This document shows, piece after piece, positions 53,374-63,647 of a stretch of 64,000 nucleotides of DNA; the first letter of the stretch is position 1; each line of letters begins with the position of its first letter. The stretch lies in NCBI RefSeq assembly GCF_012932215.1, contig NZ_CP048788.1:1798001-1862000 (forward strand). The letters run 5' to 3'. Under the pieces are notes generated by a model. That model did no database searches and was not told the DNA's origin. It was given only the letters and a program-made list of their open reading frames with translations. The position numbers were made by a program, and so were the translations under genes. The DNA comes from Roseobacter ponti. GTDB lineage: Bacteria; Pseudomonadota; Alphaproteobacteria; Rhodobacterales; Rhodobacteraceae.

Positions 53374-53941
53374 CCGGCTAGACCGGCAGATTGCCTTTCT
53401 GTCAGAAGCCGACAAACTGAAATCCGTATTGCGCGCCTCGCGCCTGCACGACAACTCCCGTTTCGAAAACTCTGCCGAGCACAGCTGGCACATCATGCTT
53501 TTCGCGCTCGTGCTCGCCGATCAGGCCGGCCCCGGGGTGCGTATCGACCGGGTGCTTCGCATGTTGCTTCTGCACGATACTGTTGAGATCGACGCCGGTG
53601 ATAATCCGATTCACGGCACGGTCGATCAGGCAGCGGTGGAAGCGGCGGAGCAGGCCGCGGCTGACAGGTTATTCGGTCTGCTTCCCGCAGACCAGGAGGC
53701 CGCGTTCCGGGCGCTCTGGGAAGAGTTTGAAGCCGGTGAAAGCGCCGATGCTGTGTTTGCGAAATCGATAGACCGCGTGCAGACACCGCTGGCCAATCTC
53801 GCCAACGGTGGCGGGTCATGGACGGAATATGACGTCAGCTTTGAACAGCTCGAAGCGCGTGTAGGCCGACCTGTGCGGCGCGGCGCCCCTGCCCTCTGGG
53901 ACTGGCTGACGCCGCGGTTGCGGGCATTTTTCGATACCTGA
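53366..53941 (+). CDS. HD-domain hydrolase (YfbR-like 5'-nucleotidase family)
   Basis: The protein is 191 residues. Metal ligands are visible: SAEHSWHIM (His), LLLHDTVEIDAGD (HD pair) and a later Asp in KSIDRVQTPLANL. Members of this HD family remove phosphate from deoxynucleoside 5'-monophosphates. The exact nucleotide preference is unknown. It is third in the hydrolase-small protein-HD run. Confidence 0.85.
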   Translation: MTDRLDRQIAFLSEADKLKSVLRASRLHDNSRFENSAEHSWHIMLFALVLADQAGPGVRIDRVLRMLLLHDTVEIDAGDNPIHGTVDQAAVEAAEQAAADRLFGLLPADQEAAFRALWEEFEAGESADAVFAKSIDRVQTPLANLANGGGSWTEYDVSFEQLEARVGRPVRRGAPALWDWLTPRLRAFFDT

Positions 53942-54102
53942 CGGTCTTTGCGCGAGGGTGCCCTTATATTGTTCAGCCGCGGGTCTGGGGCGGGACAGAG
54001 CGGCTCTAAGGGCAATGTATACGTTTGCATACCGTTTTCACGCGCAGCAATCTGCGCTACACCGCCCCCAGCGAATCCCCTTCCCCGGCACAGGAGCCCC
54101 CC

Positions 54103-55317
54103 ATGACCCGGATAAAGGTAGAAAACCCCATCGTAGAACTCGACGGCGACGAAATGACCCGGATTATCTGGGACTTCATCAAGCAGAAGCTGATCCTGCC
54201 CTATCTCGATGTTGATCTGAAATACTATGACCTGGGCATCGAATCCCGGGATGCGACGGATGACCAGATTACTGCCGATGCCGCTCATGCGATCAAGGAA
54301 CATGGTGTCGGCGTAAAATGCGCGACCATCACGCCGGACGAGGCGCGGGTCGAAGAGTTTGGTCTGAAGCAGATGTGGCGCTCGCCTAACGGCACGATCC
54401 GCAACATCCTCGGCGGCGTGATTTTTCGGCAGCCGATCATCTGTCGCAACGTGCCGCGCCTTGTGCCGGGCTGGACCAAACCGATTGTGGTTGGTCGGCA
54501 CGCCTATGGTGATCAGTACCGCGCGACGGACTTCAAATTCCCGGGTAAGGGCAAGCTGACGCTGAAATTTGTAGGCGAAGACGGCGAGGTTATCGAGCGC
54601 GAGGTGTTTGACGCGCCTGACAGCGGTGTCGTGATGGCGATGTATAATCTCGATAAATCGATTATCGATTTTGCCCGTGCGTCGCTGAATTACGGGCTCA
54701 GCCTTGGCTGGCCGGTGTATCTCTCGACCAAAAACACGATTCTCAAGCAGTACGACGGGCGATTCCTCGAACTGTTCCAGCAGGTGTTCGACGAGGAATT
54801 CAAAGAACAGTTCGAGGCGGCGGGCATCTGGTATGAGCACCGGCTGATCGACGATATGGTCGCGTCTGCGATGAAATGGTCGGGCGGATATGTCTGGGCG
54901 TGCAAGAATTACGACGGCGATGTTCAGTCAGACACGGTGGCCCAGGGCTTTGGCTCTCTGGGGCTGATGGCTTCTGTGCTGATGACGCCGGACGGTAAAG
55001 TGGTCGAATCCGAGGCCGCTCACGGGACGGTCACACGCCATTACCGTCAGCATCAGAAAGGCGAGGCCACATCCACCAACTCCATCGCGTCGATCTATGC
55101 CTGGACCGGCGGGCTCAGGCATCGCGCCAAACTTGACGACAACACACCCCTTATGACCTTTGCGCAGACGCTGGAGAAGGTTGTTGTGGATACGGTCGAA
55201 AGCGGGTTCATGACCAAGGATCTTGCACTATTGGTGGGCCCTGATCAGCCCTGGCTTACGACAATGGGCTTTCTTGAGAAGATCGACGAGAACCTCAACA
55301 GGTCACTGGCCGGGTAA
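54103..55317 (+). CDS. icd: NADP-dependent isocitrate dehydrogenase
   Basis: This 404-residue homodimeric-type enzyme makes 2-oxoglutarate, CO2 and NADPH in the TCA cycle. It begins [20 protein letters not shown]. Substrate and metal residues are visible in KSPNGTIRN-type sequence (here [13 protein letters not shown]), [23 protein letters not shown] and [20 protein letters not shown] precedes ATG 54103. The upstream 160 bp hold an imperfect repeat GTATAC-GTTT-GCATAC. The end overlaps an antisense gene by 23 bp. Confidence 0.96.
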   Translation: MTRIKVENPIVELDGDEMTRIIWDFIKQKLILPYLDVDLKYYDLGIESRDATDDQITADAAHAIKEHGVGVKCATITPDEARVEEFGLKQMWRSPNGTIRNILGGVIFRQPIICRNVPRLVPGWTKPIVVGRHAYGDQYRATDFKFPGKGKLTLKFVGEDGEVIEREVFDAPDSGVVMAMYNLDKSIIDFARASLNYGLSLGWPVYLSTKNTILKQYDGRFLELFQQVFDEEFKEQFEAAGIWYEHRLIDDMVASAMKWSGGYVWACKNYDGDVQSDTVAQGFGSLGLMASVLMTPDGKVVESEAAHGTVTRHYRQHQKGEATSTNSIASIYAWTGGLRHRAKLDDNTPLMTFAQTLEKVVVDTVESGFMTKDLALLVGPDQPWLTTMGFLEKIDENLNRSLAG

Positions 55318-55879
55318 GGATCAGAACCTCTGCACGGCGCAGGACAAAGGGCAAGGGCCGAGGTCTGCAATACGTGAGCTGCGCCTCCGGCCGGTGGCGC
55401 GGCTGATCAACTGCGGGCGCTGGCCTTTGTGCTTCACCTTTTATGCGGATGTACCGGCTGCGGTTGCGGTGCCTGACGAGCATGCACAGCGCGCCGAACC
55501 ACGCCAGCATCATCGAAAATGACGTGCTTACCGGAACCTCATGCACGACCGCTTTGCGCCGAGGCATCGTGCGCACGGCCTGGGCATGCATGCTCCCGTC
55601 AAATTTTCTGTCGAACCGGATCAGTCCCGCACCGGGGCCGGTGGCCGGGACGGCGATCTGATATCCGCCAGGGTCCGGAGCCGTAAAGGCGGTCCGGTCG
55701 GGCGCGCTGGCGCCCGCCGGCCAGAGTATGACATGCCGGGAGAGTATTGCATGGTCATCGCTGTTCTGGCGCGGTGAGACCCCGTATGCCGGCAGTGCCT
55801 GTTCGTCAGGCAGCTGCGTTGCACTCAGGGCGGGCATCGCCGGAAGCGACATCAGAAAAATCAGAAATGCGCAGCGCAA
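55295..55879 (-). CDS. predicted exported protein with a possible C-terminal sorting-type anchor
   Basis: The frame covers 194 residues from TTG 55879 (GAGG 6 nt upstream). A signal peptide ([20 protein letters not shown]) is followed by a short extracytoplasmic domain, then [20 protein letters not shown] and LVRHRNRSR: a proline-led motif, one hydrophobic helix and an Arg cluster, which recalls the VPxxx / PEP-CTERM-like anchors of marine Alphaproteobacteria. The frame continues 50 Arg/Pro-rich residues after this and overlaps icd by 23 bp, so the true end may differ, for example through a frameshift. I do not recognise the family. Confidence 0.5.
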   Translation of the reverse strand: MRCAFLIFLMSLPAMPALSATQLPDEQALPAYGVSPRQNSDDHAILSRHVILWPAGASAPDRTAFTAPDPGGYQIAVPATGPGAGLIRFDRKFDGSMHAQAVRTMPRRKAVVHEVPVSTSFSMMLAWFGALCMLVRHRNRSRYIRIKGEAQRPAPAVDQPRHRPEAQLTYCRPRPLPFVLRRAEVLILTRPVTC

Positions 55880-55994
55880 AGGGACCTCGGATCACGGTTG
55901 GTGTCTGTCGCCTCAGACCATGATCGGGAAGTCCTTTATTTTCGCTTAAAACCTTTCAGTTTTTACATGAATTATTCCGGTTAACTCTCTGTTA

Positions 55995-56204
55995 TCAGTT
56001 GTGACCCCGGTTGTGCGTGCGGGCGTAAAGCCGTGCCACGATCCGGCTGGCCGTCTTCTGACAGAGGCAGGGAATAAAGGCGTGCACAAGGGCCGCCATT
56101 GCTGCCAGGAACAAAGCACCGGCAACGCTCAAAGCAAAGAGGAAATGCTCGAAAAAGCTTTCGTTCACGGTGGCGGGGTGATCGAGGAAAATGCGCTGTA
56201 TCAT
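55995..56204 (-). CDS. small membrane protein of the DUF6356 type
   Basis: The protein is 69 residues. MIQRIFLDHPATVNESFFEH is followed by a membrane helix (FLFALSVAGALFLAAMAALV) and HAFIPCLCQKTASRIVARLY. This matches my memory of DUF6356 proteins (LFTDHPASVGETYFEH... and TASR). AAGGAG lies at good distance before ATG 56204; a longer open frame upstream is out of context. Function unknown. It is divergent from the Lrp regulator. Confidence 0.8.
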   Translation of the reverse strand: MIQRIFLDHPATVNESFFEHFLFALSVAGALFLAAMAALVHAFIPCLCQKTASRIVARLYARTHNRGHN

Positions 56205-56314
56205 AGGGTGTCTCCTTTGCTGCATGCACAATATCCAGGCACGCCCGAGAAAACCTCCCGAAATTCGGCAAAAACGCATTGAGATTGGGAATATTTCCAC
56301 ATATACGACCTGAT

Positions 56315-56773
56315 ATGGTGATGATTGATGATACGGACCGGCGCATTCTGACGGTGCTGCAGCGCGATGCCTCTCTGTCGCTCGATGCGCTCGGCGAAGA
56401 GGTGCACCTGAGCCGCAATGCATGCTGGCGCCGCATCAGAGCGCTTGAGGATGCAGGTGTGATCCGGTCGCGGGTCACCCTGCTTGATCCGGCAAAACTG
56501 GGGCTCAGCCTGACGGTGTTTCTTCAGGTGCGCACGAACACCCATGCGCCCGACTGGCTGGAGAAGTTCAGCGCGGCCACCCGCGGCATGCCCGAAATCC
56601 TCGGCGTCTACCGTATGAGTGGCGATCTGGACTATCTGATCCGCGCGCAGGTGAGCGATATGGCGGATTACGACCAGCTTTATCAGCAGCTGATCCGCAA
56701 AGTACCGCTTTCTGATGTGTCTGCCAGCTTTGTGATGGAAGAGATCAAAGACACCCATCGACTGCCGCTCTGA
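56315..56773 (+). CDS. Lrp/AsnC-family regulator
   Basis: The protein is 152 residues. The N-terminal HTH has DDTDRRILTVLQRDASLSLDALGEEVHLSRNACWRRIRALEDAGVI, and the C-terminal RAM domain has LQVRTNTHAPDWLEKF and EILGVYRMSGDLDYLIRAQV. The effector is probably an amino acid. ATG 56321 is an alternative start, and no strong ribosome site was seen. It ends 18 bp before the SMR transporter and may control it. Confidence 0.9.
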   Translation: MVMIDDTDRRILTVLQRDASLSLDALGEEVHLSRNACWRRIRALEDAGVIRSRVTLLDPAKLGLSLTVFLQVRTNTHAPDWLEKFSAATRGMPEILGVYRMSGDLDYLIRAQVSDMADYDQLYQQLIRKVPLSDVSASFVMEEIKDTHRLPL

Positions 56774-56791
56774 GACGAAAGGCAACCGCCC

Positions 56792-57127
56792 ATGCCCCTG
56801 CACTACATCTATCTTGTGATCGCCATCGCCGCCGAAACGATCGGCACAACTGCCCTGCAGGCCAGCGCACAGTTCAGCCGGTTATGGCCGTCGGTTCTGG
56901 TGGTGCTGGCGTATGGTTTATCCTTTTATTTCATGGCGCTGGCGCTGAAATTTATGCCGGTTGGCGTGGTTTACGCGATCTGGTCAGGCCTTGGCATCGT
57001 GATGATCGCCGCAATCGGGTTCGTGGTTTTTGGTCAGAGGCTCGATCTGCCTGCTGTTCTGGGTCTGGTGCTGATTGTATCCGGCATCCTTGTGATCCAC
57101 CTCTTTTCAAACAGTGCAACACACTGA
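56792..57127 (+). CDS. small multidrug resistance (SMR) family transporter
   Basis: This 111-residue protein has four membrane helices. The key Glu is at residue 15 (AIAAETIGTTAL), and YAIWSGLGIVMIAAIGFVVFGQRL holds the conserved Trp and Gly. Family members export toxic cations or guanidinium by proton antiport as dimers. Which group it belongs to cannot be judged by eye. It is cotranscribed with the Lrp gene. Confidence 0.92.
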   Translation: MPLHYIYLVIAIAAETIGTTALQASAQFSRLWPSVLVVLAYGLSFYFMALALKFMPVGVVYAIWSGLGIVMIAAIGFVVFGQRLDLPAVLGLVLIVSGILVIHLFSNSATH

Positions 57128-57238
57128 AGACGCGGCGTCGCACCCGGCAAATAACCCTGGCTTTCTGCGGCGCGGCACGGTATGCGCGCCTCAAACGCGC
57201 GCGGGCTGCGCGCCTCTCCCCATCTGAAGGCATCCCCC

Positions 57239-59056
57239 ATGGACCTGCGAAACATCGCTATCATCGCACACGTTGACCACGGCAAAACCACACTGGTGGA
57301 CGAGTTGCTCAAGCAATCCGGCACCTATCGCGAAAACCAGGCGACCGAAGAACGCGCCATGGACAGCAACGATCTGGAGCGCGAGCGCGGTATCACCATC
57401 CTCGCAAAAGCCACCAGCGTTGAGTGGAAAGGCGTGCGCGTCAATATAGTTGATACCCCCGGGCACGCTGATTTCGGCGGCGAGGTTGAGCGGATCCTGT
57501 CGATGGTTGACGGTGTGGTGCTGCTCGTGGATGCCGCCGAGGGCCCGATGCCGCAGACCAAGTTCGTGACTTCAAAGGCGCTGGCACTGGGGCTTCGACC
57601 GATTGTTGTGCTCAACAAGGTGGACAAGCCTGATGCGGAGCCGGACCGGGCGCTGGATGAGGTGTTCGACCTTTTCGCCAACCTTGGCGCGGATGATGAC
57701 CAGCTTGATTTCCCGGCGATGTATGCCTCCGGACGCTCGGGGTGGGCGGATATGGAGCTTGATGGCCCGCGTGAGGATCTCTCTGCACTCTTTGATCTGA
57801 TTGTCGAGCATGTCCCCGCACCCGCGCAGCTGGCCGCACGCGATGAGCCGTTCCGGATGCTGGCGACGACGCTGGGCGCGGACCCTTTTATCGGCCGTAT
57901 TCTGACCGGTCGTGTCGAGGCAGGCACCCTGAAAGCCGGTGAGACCGTCAAAGCGCTGAGCCGGGACGGCACGCAGATCGAATCCTTTCGCGTGACCAAA
58001 GTGCTGGCCTTCCGCGGGCTGACACAGCAGGCCATCGATCTGGCCGAAGCAGGCGATATCGTGAGCCTTGCAGGCATGCAGAAAGCAACCGTAGCCGACA
58101 GCATCGTCGCCCCCCAGGTGACAGAGGCCCTGCCCGCGCAGCCGATCGACCCGCCGACCATTACCGTGACCTTTGGGATCAACGACAGCCCGATGGCCGG
58201 ACGCGACGGCAAGAAGGTACAGTCCCGCGTGATCCGTGAGCGGCTGATGAAAGAAGCCGAAAGCAATGTCGCGATTAAGATCAGCGACACACCCGGTGGC
58301 GAGGCCTTTGAGGTGGCAGGCCGGGGTGAGTTGCAGATGGGTGTTCTGATCGAGAACATGCGGCGCGAAGGATTTGAGCTCAGCATCTCGCGCCCTCAGG
58401 TTCTGTTCCGCGAGATCGACGGAGTGCGTCACGAGCCGATCGAAGAGGCCACCATCGACGTGGATGACGAATATTCGGGAGCCGTGATCGAGAAAATCAC
58501 CGGGGTGCGTCGCGGCGAACTGGTCGAGATGAAACCGGCAGGTGCGGGCAAAACGCGGATCGTGGCGCATGTGCCTTCGCGCGGTCTCATTGGCTATCAC
58601 GGCGAATTTCTGACCGATACACGCGGCACCGGCGTGCTGAACCGGGTGTTTCACGCCTGGGCGCCGCATAAGGGGCCGATCCCCGGACGTCGTGCGGGGG
58701 TGCTGATCTCCATGGAAAACGGCACTTCTGTGGCCTATGCGCTGTGGAACCTCGAAGAGCGCGGTAAGATGATGATCGGCGCGCAGGCGGATGTGTACAC
58801 TGGTATGATCATCGGCGAGCACAGCCGCGAGAACGATCTCGAAGTGAACCCGCTGAAGGGTAAAAAACTGACCAACGTGCGTGCTTCCGGCACAGATGAG
58901 GCTGTGCGCCTGACCACGCCGATGAGTCTGTCGCTCGAAGAGGCCATTGCCTATATCGATGACGATGAACTGGTTGAGGTGACGCCCAACGCGATCCGTC
59001 TGCGCAAGCGGTATCTGGACCCGCATGAGCGCAAGCGGATGGCCAAAGCGGGCTGA
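57239..59056 (+). CDS. typA: ribosome-binding GTPase TypA/BipA
   Basis: This 605-residue protein is an EF-G-like translational GTPase linked to ribosome assembly and stress. G-motifs: [10 protein letters not shown] (G1), the T of [10 protein letters not shown] (G2), [10 protein letters not shown] (G3) and NKVDKPDA (G4). Domains II, III and V follow, and a BipA-specific C-terminal domain has [38 protein letters not shown] 57239 follows AAGG. A strong terminator follows the stop. Confidence 0.96.
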   Translation: MDLRNIAIIAHVDHGKTTLVDELLKQSGTYRENQATEERAMDSNDLERERGITILAKATSVEWKGVRVNIVDTPGHADFGGEVERILSMVDGVVLLVDAAEGPMPQTKFVTSKALALGLRPIVVLNKVDKPDAEPDRALDEVFDLFANLGADDDQLDFPAMYASGRSGWADMELDGPREDLSALFDLIVEHVPAPAQLAARDEPFRMLATTLGADPFIGRILTGRVEAGTLKAGETVKALSRDGTQIESFRVTKVLAFRGLTQQAIDLAEAGDIVSLAGMQKATVADSIVAPQVTEALPAQPIDPPTITVTFGINDSPMAGRDGKKVQSRVIRERLMKEAESNVAIKISDTPGGEAFEVAGRGELQMGVLIENMRREGFELSISRPQVLFREIDGVRHEPIEEATIDVDDEYSGAVIEKITGVRRGELVEMKPAGAGKTRIVAHVPSRGLIGYHGEFLTDTRGTGVLNRVFHAWAPHKGPIPGRRAGVLISMENGTSVAYALWNLEERGKMMIGAQADVYTGMIIGEHSRENDLEVNPLKGKKLTNVRASGTDEAVRLTTPMSLSLEEAIAYIDDDELVEVTPNAIRLRKRYLDPHERKRMAKAG

Positions 59057-59065
59057 GAACAGAGC

Positions 59066-59092
59066 CCGGGGGGGGCAGCCCCCCGGCGTTTT
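59066..59092 (+). terminator. rho-independent terminator of typA
   Basis: CCGGGGGG (59066-59073) pairs with CCCCCCGG (59079-59086) around a short G/C loop and is followed by CGTTTTC. Confidence 0.85.
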
Positions 59093-59105
59093 CAGCGCCC
59101 CGGGA

Positions 59106-59399
59106 TCAGAGGTCTTCGCTGGTCTCGATGATCATCAGCTCACGCTCGGATGCATCGCGGGCGTGGCTGAGCGCCCGCTGGTAGGTGTCTGAATTATAGC
59201 ACTTTTCCGCTGTTTCGAGGTCGGGGAAACGGGCCACGACATTGCGGGGCCGCGCCTGGCCTTCAAGCTGCACGAAACGACCACCACGGGCGATGAATTT
59301 ACCGCCGTGCTCTGCGATGGCTTCCGTCGCCAGGGCCGCGTACTTGCCATAGGCTTCGTCGTCGGTGACAGTCACATGTGCAATCCAGAGTGCGCCCAT
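59106..59399 (-). CDS. DUF1330-family protein
   Basis: The protein is 97 residues in the dimeric ferredoxin-like fold of DUF1330: WIAHVTVTDDEAYGKYAALATEAIAEHGGKFIARGG then VVARFPDLETAEKCYNSDTYQRA. Function unknown for the family. It lies 5 bp after alaS on the same strand and is probably its cotranscript. Confidence 0.9.
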   Translation of the reverse strand: MGALWIAHVTVTDDEAYGKYAALATEAIAEHGGKFIARGGRFVQLEGQARPRNVVARFPDLETAEKCYNSDTYQRALSHARDASERELMIIETSEDL

Positions 59400-59404
59400 C
59401 GGTC

Positions 59405-62062
59405 TTATCCTTTCAGAATGTCTTCAACGGCGGCGATGGCCGCTTCAGCATTGGTTATGTCTTTTGCCCCGCCCTGGGCCATATCCGGCCGGCCGCCGCC
59501 GCCCTTGCCACCCAGCCCGGCCACGGCCGTGCGGACCATATCCACCGCAGAGACTGTGTCGGTCAGATCGCCCGTGACGCCTGCCGCAACAGCGGCTTTG
59601 CCGTCGGCTTCGGCGATCAGCAGGATGGCCCCGCTGCCGAGACGCTCTTTAAACTGATCCACGAGGGCCGGAAGATCGCGACCCGTCACGCCCGAAAGCA
59701 CCTGAGCCATGAAGCTGATGCCCCCCACGTCGCGGGCCTCAGGGGCTGCCGTGCCGCCCCCCGACATTGCCAGTTCGCGGCGCAGCTGTGCAACCTCATT
59801 GGACAGTGCGCGGCGCTCGTCGAGCAGGCTGCGCACGCGCTCGGGCACATCCGCGGCCTGAGCTTTGAGCTCAAGTGCCACCTCTGCGAGGCGATGGTCC
59901 TGGGCGCGCAGGTACGACATGGCCGCTGCCCCGGTCAGCGCTTCGATGCGGCGCACACCGGCACTGCTGGCGCTGTCTCCGAGTGTCACGAAAGCGCCGA
60001 TATCGCCGGTCTGGCGAACATGGGTGCCGCCGCAGAGTTCAAGCGAATAGGTGGCGCCGTCGTTGCCTTTGCCGGATCCCTCCTTGCGGCCCATGGAGAC
60101 CACCCGAACCTCGTCGCCGTATTTCTCGCCAAAGAGCGCCTGCGCGCCGATTGCGCGGGCATCGTCGGGCGTCATGATCCGCGTCTCAACCGGAGCATTC
60201 TGGCGGATATAGCGGTTAACGTCCGCCTCGACGGTGGCCAGCTGGTCCAGGGTCAGCGCTTCCGTGTGGCTGAAATCAAACCGCAACCGGTCTTCCGCAT
60301 TCAGCGATCCGCGCTGTGCGACGTGATCGCCGAGCGCCTCGCGCAGCGCCTCGTGCAGCAGGTGCGTGGCGGAATGGTTGGACCGGATGGCACTGCGCCG
60401 GCTGTGGTCGACCTCAAGGATCGCGGCCTCACCCGTTGCAATACTGCCTGAGGTGACTTTGCCGAAATGGATAAATACTCCGGCGGTTTTGCGGGTGTCG
60501 GTTATCGTCACCTCGCCGTCCTGTGTCCGCAGCGTGCCACTGTCGCCGACCTGGCCGCCGCTTTCGGCGTAAAAGGGCGTCTGGTTCAGAGCGATCTGAA
60601 CGCTGTCACCTGTCCCGGCAGTGTCGGTCGGGACCCCGTCGCGTACGATAGCTGCGATCTGACCCTCGGCGGTTTCGGTGTCATAGCCCAGAAAATCGGT
60701 GGTGCCGTGTTTGTCGGCCACGTCAAACCAGACCGTCGCATCCGCCGCTTCGCCTGATCCGGACCATGCAGCGCGGGCTTTGGCTTTCTGTTCGGCCATT
60801 GCCGTATCAAAGCCATCGGTATCGACCGCCCGGCCCTGCTCGCGCAGCGCATCCTGGGTCAGATCAAGCGGAAAGCCGTAGGTGTCATAGAGTCGGAATG
60901 CAGCCTCACCGGGCAGATCGGCCCCCTCAGGCAGGCCGCTCAGTTCGTCATCCAGCAGCTTCAGTCCGCGATCAAGTGTCTGGCGGAAGCGTGTCTCCTC
61001 CTGCAGCAGGGTCTGTTCGATCATCGGTTGCGCCTGACCAAGTTCCGGATAAGCAGCCCCCATCTGGCGCACCAGCGCCGGCACCAGACGGTGCATCAGC
61101 GGGTCTTTTGCGCCCAGCAGATGTGCATGACGCATCGCACGCCGCATGATCCGGCGCAGCACATAGCCGCGCCCGTCATTGGAAGGCATCACACCGTCGG
61201 CCATCAGAAACGATGTTGAGCGCAGGTGATCGGCAATCACCCGGTGATGGGTCCTGCCCGTGCCATCGGGATCGGTGCTGGTGGCATCCGCCGAGGCTTC
61301 GATGAGAGAGCGCATCAGGTCGGTGGCGTAGTTATCATTGGTGCCCTGCAAAAGGGCGGCCACCCGTTCGATGCCCATGCCGGTGTCGATTGACTGCGCG
61401 GCGAGATCGCGGCGCGTGCCGTCCTCAAACTGTTCGTACTGCATGAAAACGAGGTTCCAGATCTCCACGAACCGGTCGCCGTCCTCTTCAGGGCTTCCCG
61501 GAGGTCCGCCCCAGATGTGATCCCCGTGATCGTAGAAAATCTCTGTACAGGGGCCGCAGGGGCCGGTCGGGCCCATCATCCAGAAGTTGTCGTTGGTCGC
61601 AATCCGGATGATGCGGTCATCGCTGAGACCCGCGACCTTTTTCCAGATTGCAGCGGCCTCGTCATCGGTGTGATAGACCGTGACATAAAGCCGGTCTTTA
61701 TCGATGCCCAGATCGCGGGTGATAAGCTCCCAGGCGAAGCGGATCGCGTCATCCTTGAAGTAATCGCCGAAGCTGAAATTGCCCAGCATCTCGAAAAACG
61801 TGTGGTGGCGCGCGGTATAGCCCACGTTGTCCAGATCGTTGTGCTTACCGCCCGCGCGCACGCATTTCTGTGCTGTGGTGGCGCGTTTATAATCACGCGT
61901 TTCAACGCCCGTGAACAGATTTTTGAACTGCACCATGCCCGAGTTGGCGAACATCAGCGTCGGGTCATTGCGTGGCACCAGCGGGCTGGACGGCACGACC
62001 TCATGCCCCTGCTTCTGATAATAGGACAGGAAAGTTGAACGGATGTCATTCAGGGTCTGCAT
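59405..62062 (-). CDS. alaS: alanyl-tRNA synthetase
   Basis: The protein is 885 residues. The class II catalytic core has [20 protein letters not shown] and [25 protein letters not shown]. The editing domain has [16 protein letters not shown] and the second Zn-site CGGTHV. The DHHA1 tail ends in [17 protein letters not shown]. It charges tRNA-Ala and removes mischarged Ser/Gly. ATG 62062 ([11 protein letters not shown]) is the family's start, and the 30-residue upstream extension was rejected. The 163-bp spacer to recA holds the recA terminator. Confidence 0.97.
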   Translation of the reverse strand: MQTLNDIRSTFLSYYQKQGHEVVPSSPLVPRNDPTLMFANSGMVQFKNLFTGVETRDYKRATTAQKCVRAGGKHNDLDNVGYTARHHTFFEMLGNFSFGDYFKDDAIRFAWELITRDLGIDKDRLYVTVYHTDDEAAAIWKKVAGLSDDRIIRIATNDNFWMMGPTGPCGPCTEIFYDHGDHIWGGPPGSPEEDGDRFVEIWNLVFMQYEQFEDGTRRDLAAQSIDTGMGIERVAALLQGTNDNYATDLMRSLIEASADATSTDPDGTGRTHHRVIADHLRSTSFLMADGVMPSNDGRGYVLRRIMRRAMRHAHLLGAKDPLMHRLVPALVRQMGAAYPELGQAQPMIEQTLLQEETRFRQTLDRGLKLLDDELSGLPEGADLPGEAAFRLYDTYGFPLDLTQDALREQGRAVDTDGFDTAMAEQKAKARAAWSGSGEAADATVWFDVADKHGTTDFLGYDTETAEGQIAAIVRDGVPTDTAGTGDSVQIALNQTPFYAESGGQVGDSGTLRTQDGEVTITDTRKTAGVFIHFGKVTSGSIATGEAAILEVDHSRRSAIRSNHSATHLLHEALREALGDHVAQRGSLNAEDRLRFDFSHTEALTLDQLATVEADVNRYIRQNAPVETRIMTPDDARAIGAQALFGEKYGDEVRVVSMGRKEGSGKGNDGATYSLELCGGTHVRQTGDIGAFVTLGDSASSAGVRRIEALTGAAAMSYLRAQDHRLAEVALELKAQAADVPERVRSLLDERRALSNEVAQLRRELAMSGGGTAAPEARDVGGISFMAQVLSGVTGRDLPALVDQFKERLGSGAILLIAEADGKAAVAAGVTGDLTDTVSAVDMVRTAVAGLGGKGGGGRPDMAQGGAKDITNAEAAIAAVEDILKG

Positions 62063-62150
62063 GGGCGGCGGGCCTTTGTCGGAAATCTCATTGCCGTGGG
62101 ATACCTCCCCGGCGTCCGGCTGTCCACCAACCCCTGATGCATTGGCATGC

Positions 62151-62182
62151 AAAAACGGGACGCGCCGGTGTGGCGCGCCCCG
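62151..62182 (-). terminator. rho-independent terminator of recA
   Basis: On the minus strand GGGGCGCGCC (62181-62172) pairs with GGCGCGTCCC (62166-62157) with one mismatch, followed by GTTTTTG. Confidence 0.8.
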
Positions 62183-62225
62183 ATTCAGGAATTATTGAGA
62201 ACCCGGCACCGCACGGGCACGCATA

Positions 62226-63305
62226 TCAGGCTTCGAGAATATCTTCGTCGTCGGTTTTTTCATGTGCGGGCATATCAAAATCAAGCCCGTGTGCCGCGCG
62301 GATCTTGTCTTCGATCTCCAGCGCCATCTGGGTGTTTTCCTTGAGGAAGGATTTGGCGTTTTCGCGACCCTGCCCGATCCGTTCATCTCCGTAGCTGAAC
62401 CAGGAGCCGGATTTATCGACGACGCCGGTTGCCACACCCAGATCAAGGAGTTCACCCATCTTGGAGATGCCCTCGCCATACATGATGTCGAACTCGACCT
62501 GCTTGAACGGGGCGGCGACCTTGTTCTTCACGACCTTGACGCGGGTGTGGTTGCCCACGACCTCGTCGCGGTCTTTCAGAGCGCCGATGCGGCGGATATC
62601 GAGGCGCACGGAGGAGTAAAACTTCAGCGCGTTGCCACCCGTCGTCGTTTCGGGCGAGCCGAACATAACGCCGATTTTCATGCGGATCTGGTTGATGAAG
62701 ATGACCATACAGTTGGAGCGGCTGATCGACCCTGTGAGTTTGCGCATCGCCTGGCTCATCAGACGGGCCTGAACACCCACGGAACTGTCGCCCATGTCAC
62801 CTTCAAGTTCAGATTTTGGTGTCAAAGCCGCCACTGAATCCACCACGACCATATTGACGGCACCGGACCGCACGAGTGTGTCCGTGATCTCAAGCGCCTG
62901 TTCGCCGGTGTCGGGCTGGCTGATCAGCAACTCATCAAGGTCAACGCCGAGCTTTTTGGCATAGGTTGGATCAAGCGCGTGTTCCGCATCCACAAAGGCG
63001 CAGACCCCGCCGGATTTCTGCTGTTCTGCCACACAATGCAGGGTCAGCGTCGTTTTGCCGGAGCTTTCAGGCCCGTAGATCTCAACGATCCGGCCCATCG
63101 GCAGCCCGCCGATCCCGAGAGCAATATCAAGGCCAAGCGAGCCGGTAGAGCTTGCTTTGATGTCCTGAACGGCCCCTTCGGCGCCCAGTCTCATGATCGA
63201 ACCCTTGCCGAACTGGCGCTCAATCTGCGCCAGCGCTGAGTCCAGCGCCTTCTGCTTGTCTGCCGACTTTTTGTTGTTCATGCTCAATAGATCTGCCGTT
63301 GCCAT
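62226..63305 (-). CDS. recA: recombinase RecA
   Basis: The protein is 359 residues. Walker [29 protein letters not shown] (loop L1 region), [30 protein letters not shown] (L2) and the acidic C-terminal tail (DEDILEA) are all present. It drives homologous pairing and triggers LexA self-cleavage. GAGG lies 8 nt before ATG 63305. Control by LexA is indicated by the SOS box upstream. Confidence 0.98.
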   Translation of the reverse strand: MATADLLSMNNKKSADKQKALDSALAQIERQFGKGSIMRLGAEGAVQDIKASSTGSLGLDIALGIGGLPMGRIVEIYGPESSGKTTLTLHCVAEQQKSGGVCAFVDAEHALDPTYAKKLGVDLDELLISQPDTGEQALEITDTLVRSGAVNMVVVDSVAALTPKSELEGDMGDSSVGVQARLMSQAMRKLTGSISRSNCMVIFINQIRMKIGVMFGSPETTTGGNALKFYSSVRLDIRRIGALKDRDEVVGNHTRVKVVKNKVAAPFKQVEFDIMYGEGISKMGELLDLGVATGVVDKSGSWFSYGDERIGQGRENAKSFLKENTQMALEIEDKIRAAHGLDFDMPAHEKTDDEDILEA

Positions 63306-63372
63306 TTGCGTTTCCTCTTAGTGTCACAGATCGCCCGGGGCGGCAATCATTGCCGGCGGGTCCCCTGTGAGT

Positions 63373-63387
63373 GTTCTGCCTATGTTC
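63373..63387 (-). promoter_or_regulatory. SOS (LexA) box of recA
   Basis: GTTC-TGCCTAT-GTTC (minus strand GAAC-N7-GAAC) is the alphaproteobacterial LexA-binding direct repeat. It lies about 70 bp before the recA start. The rest of the spacer 63306-63647 shows no convincing gene. Confidence 0.88.
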
Positions 63388-63647
63388 CTTATGGGATCAA
63401 AAGGAGAACATTTCAATCAAAATTTCTGAGAATGATACTGTTCCGAATCTGGTTAAGGACAGGTTTAGAGCGTTGAGCTTGTTTTGGTGATCTGCCGGAA
63501 TGCGGTGGAAGCGGCGTGTCGTATTGATGACCCGGGCACACCTTTTCACCACGGATAGCCCGACGGGTGTCATGGGCACGAAATGACGGCGCATCACAGG
63601 GTGCAACACTGCAAAACCCTAAGCATCTGGCATCATATGGAAAAAGC

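Noticed and set aside
63397-63609. 70-codon minus-strand frame between recA and cckA
   Set aside because: It spans the recA promoter side of the spacer close to the SOS box, starts without a ribosome site and has no recognisable features.
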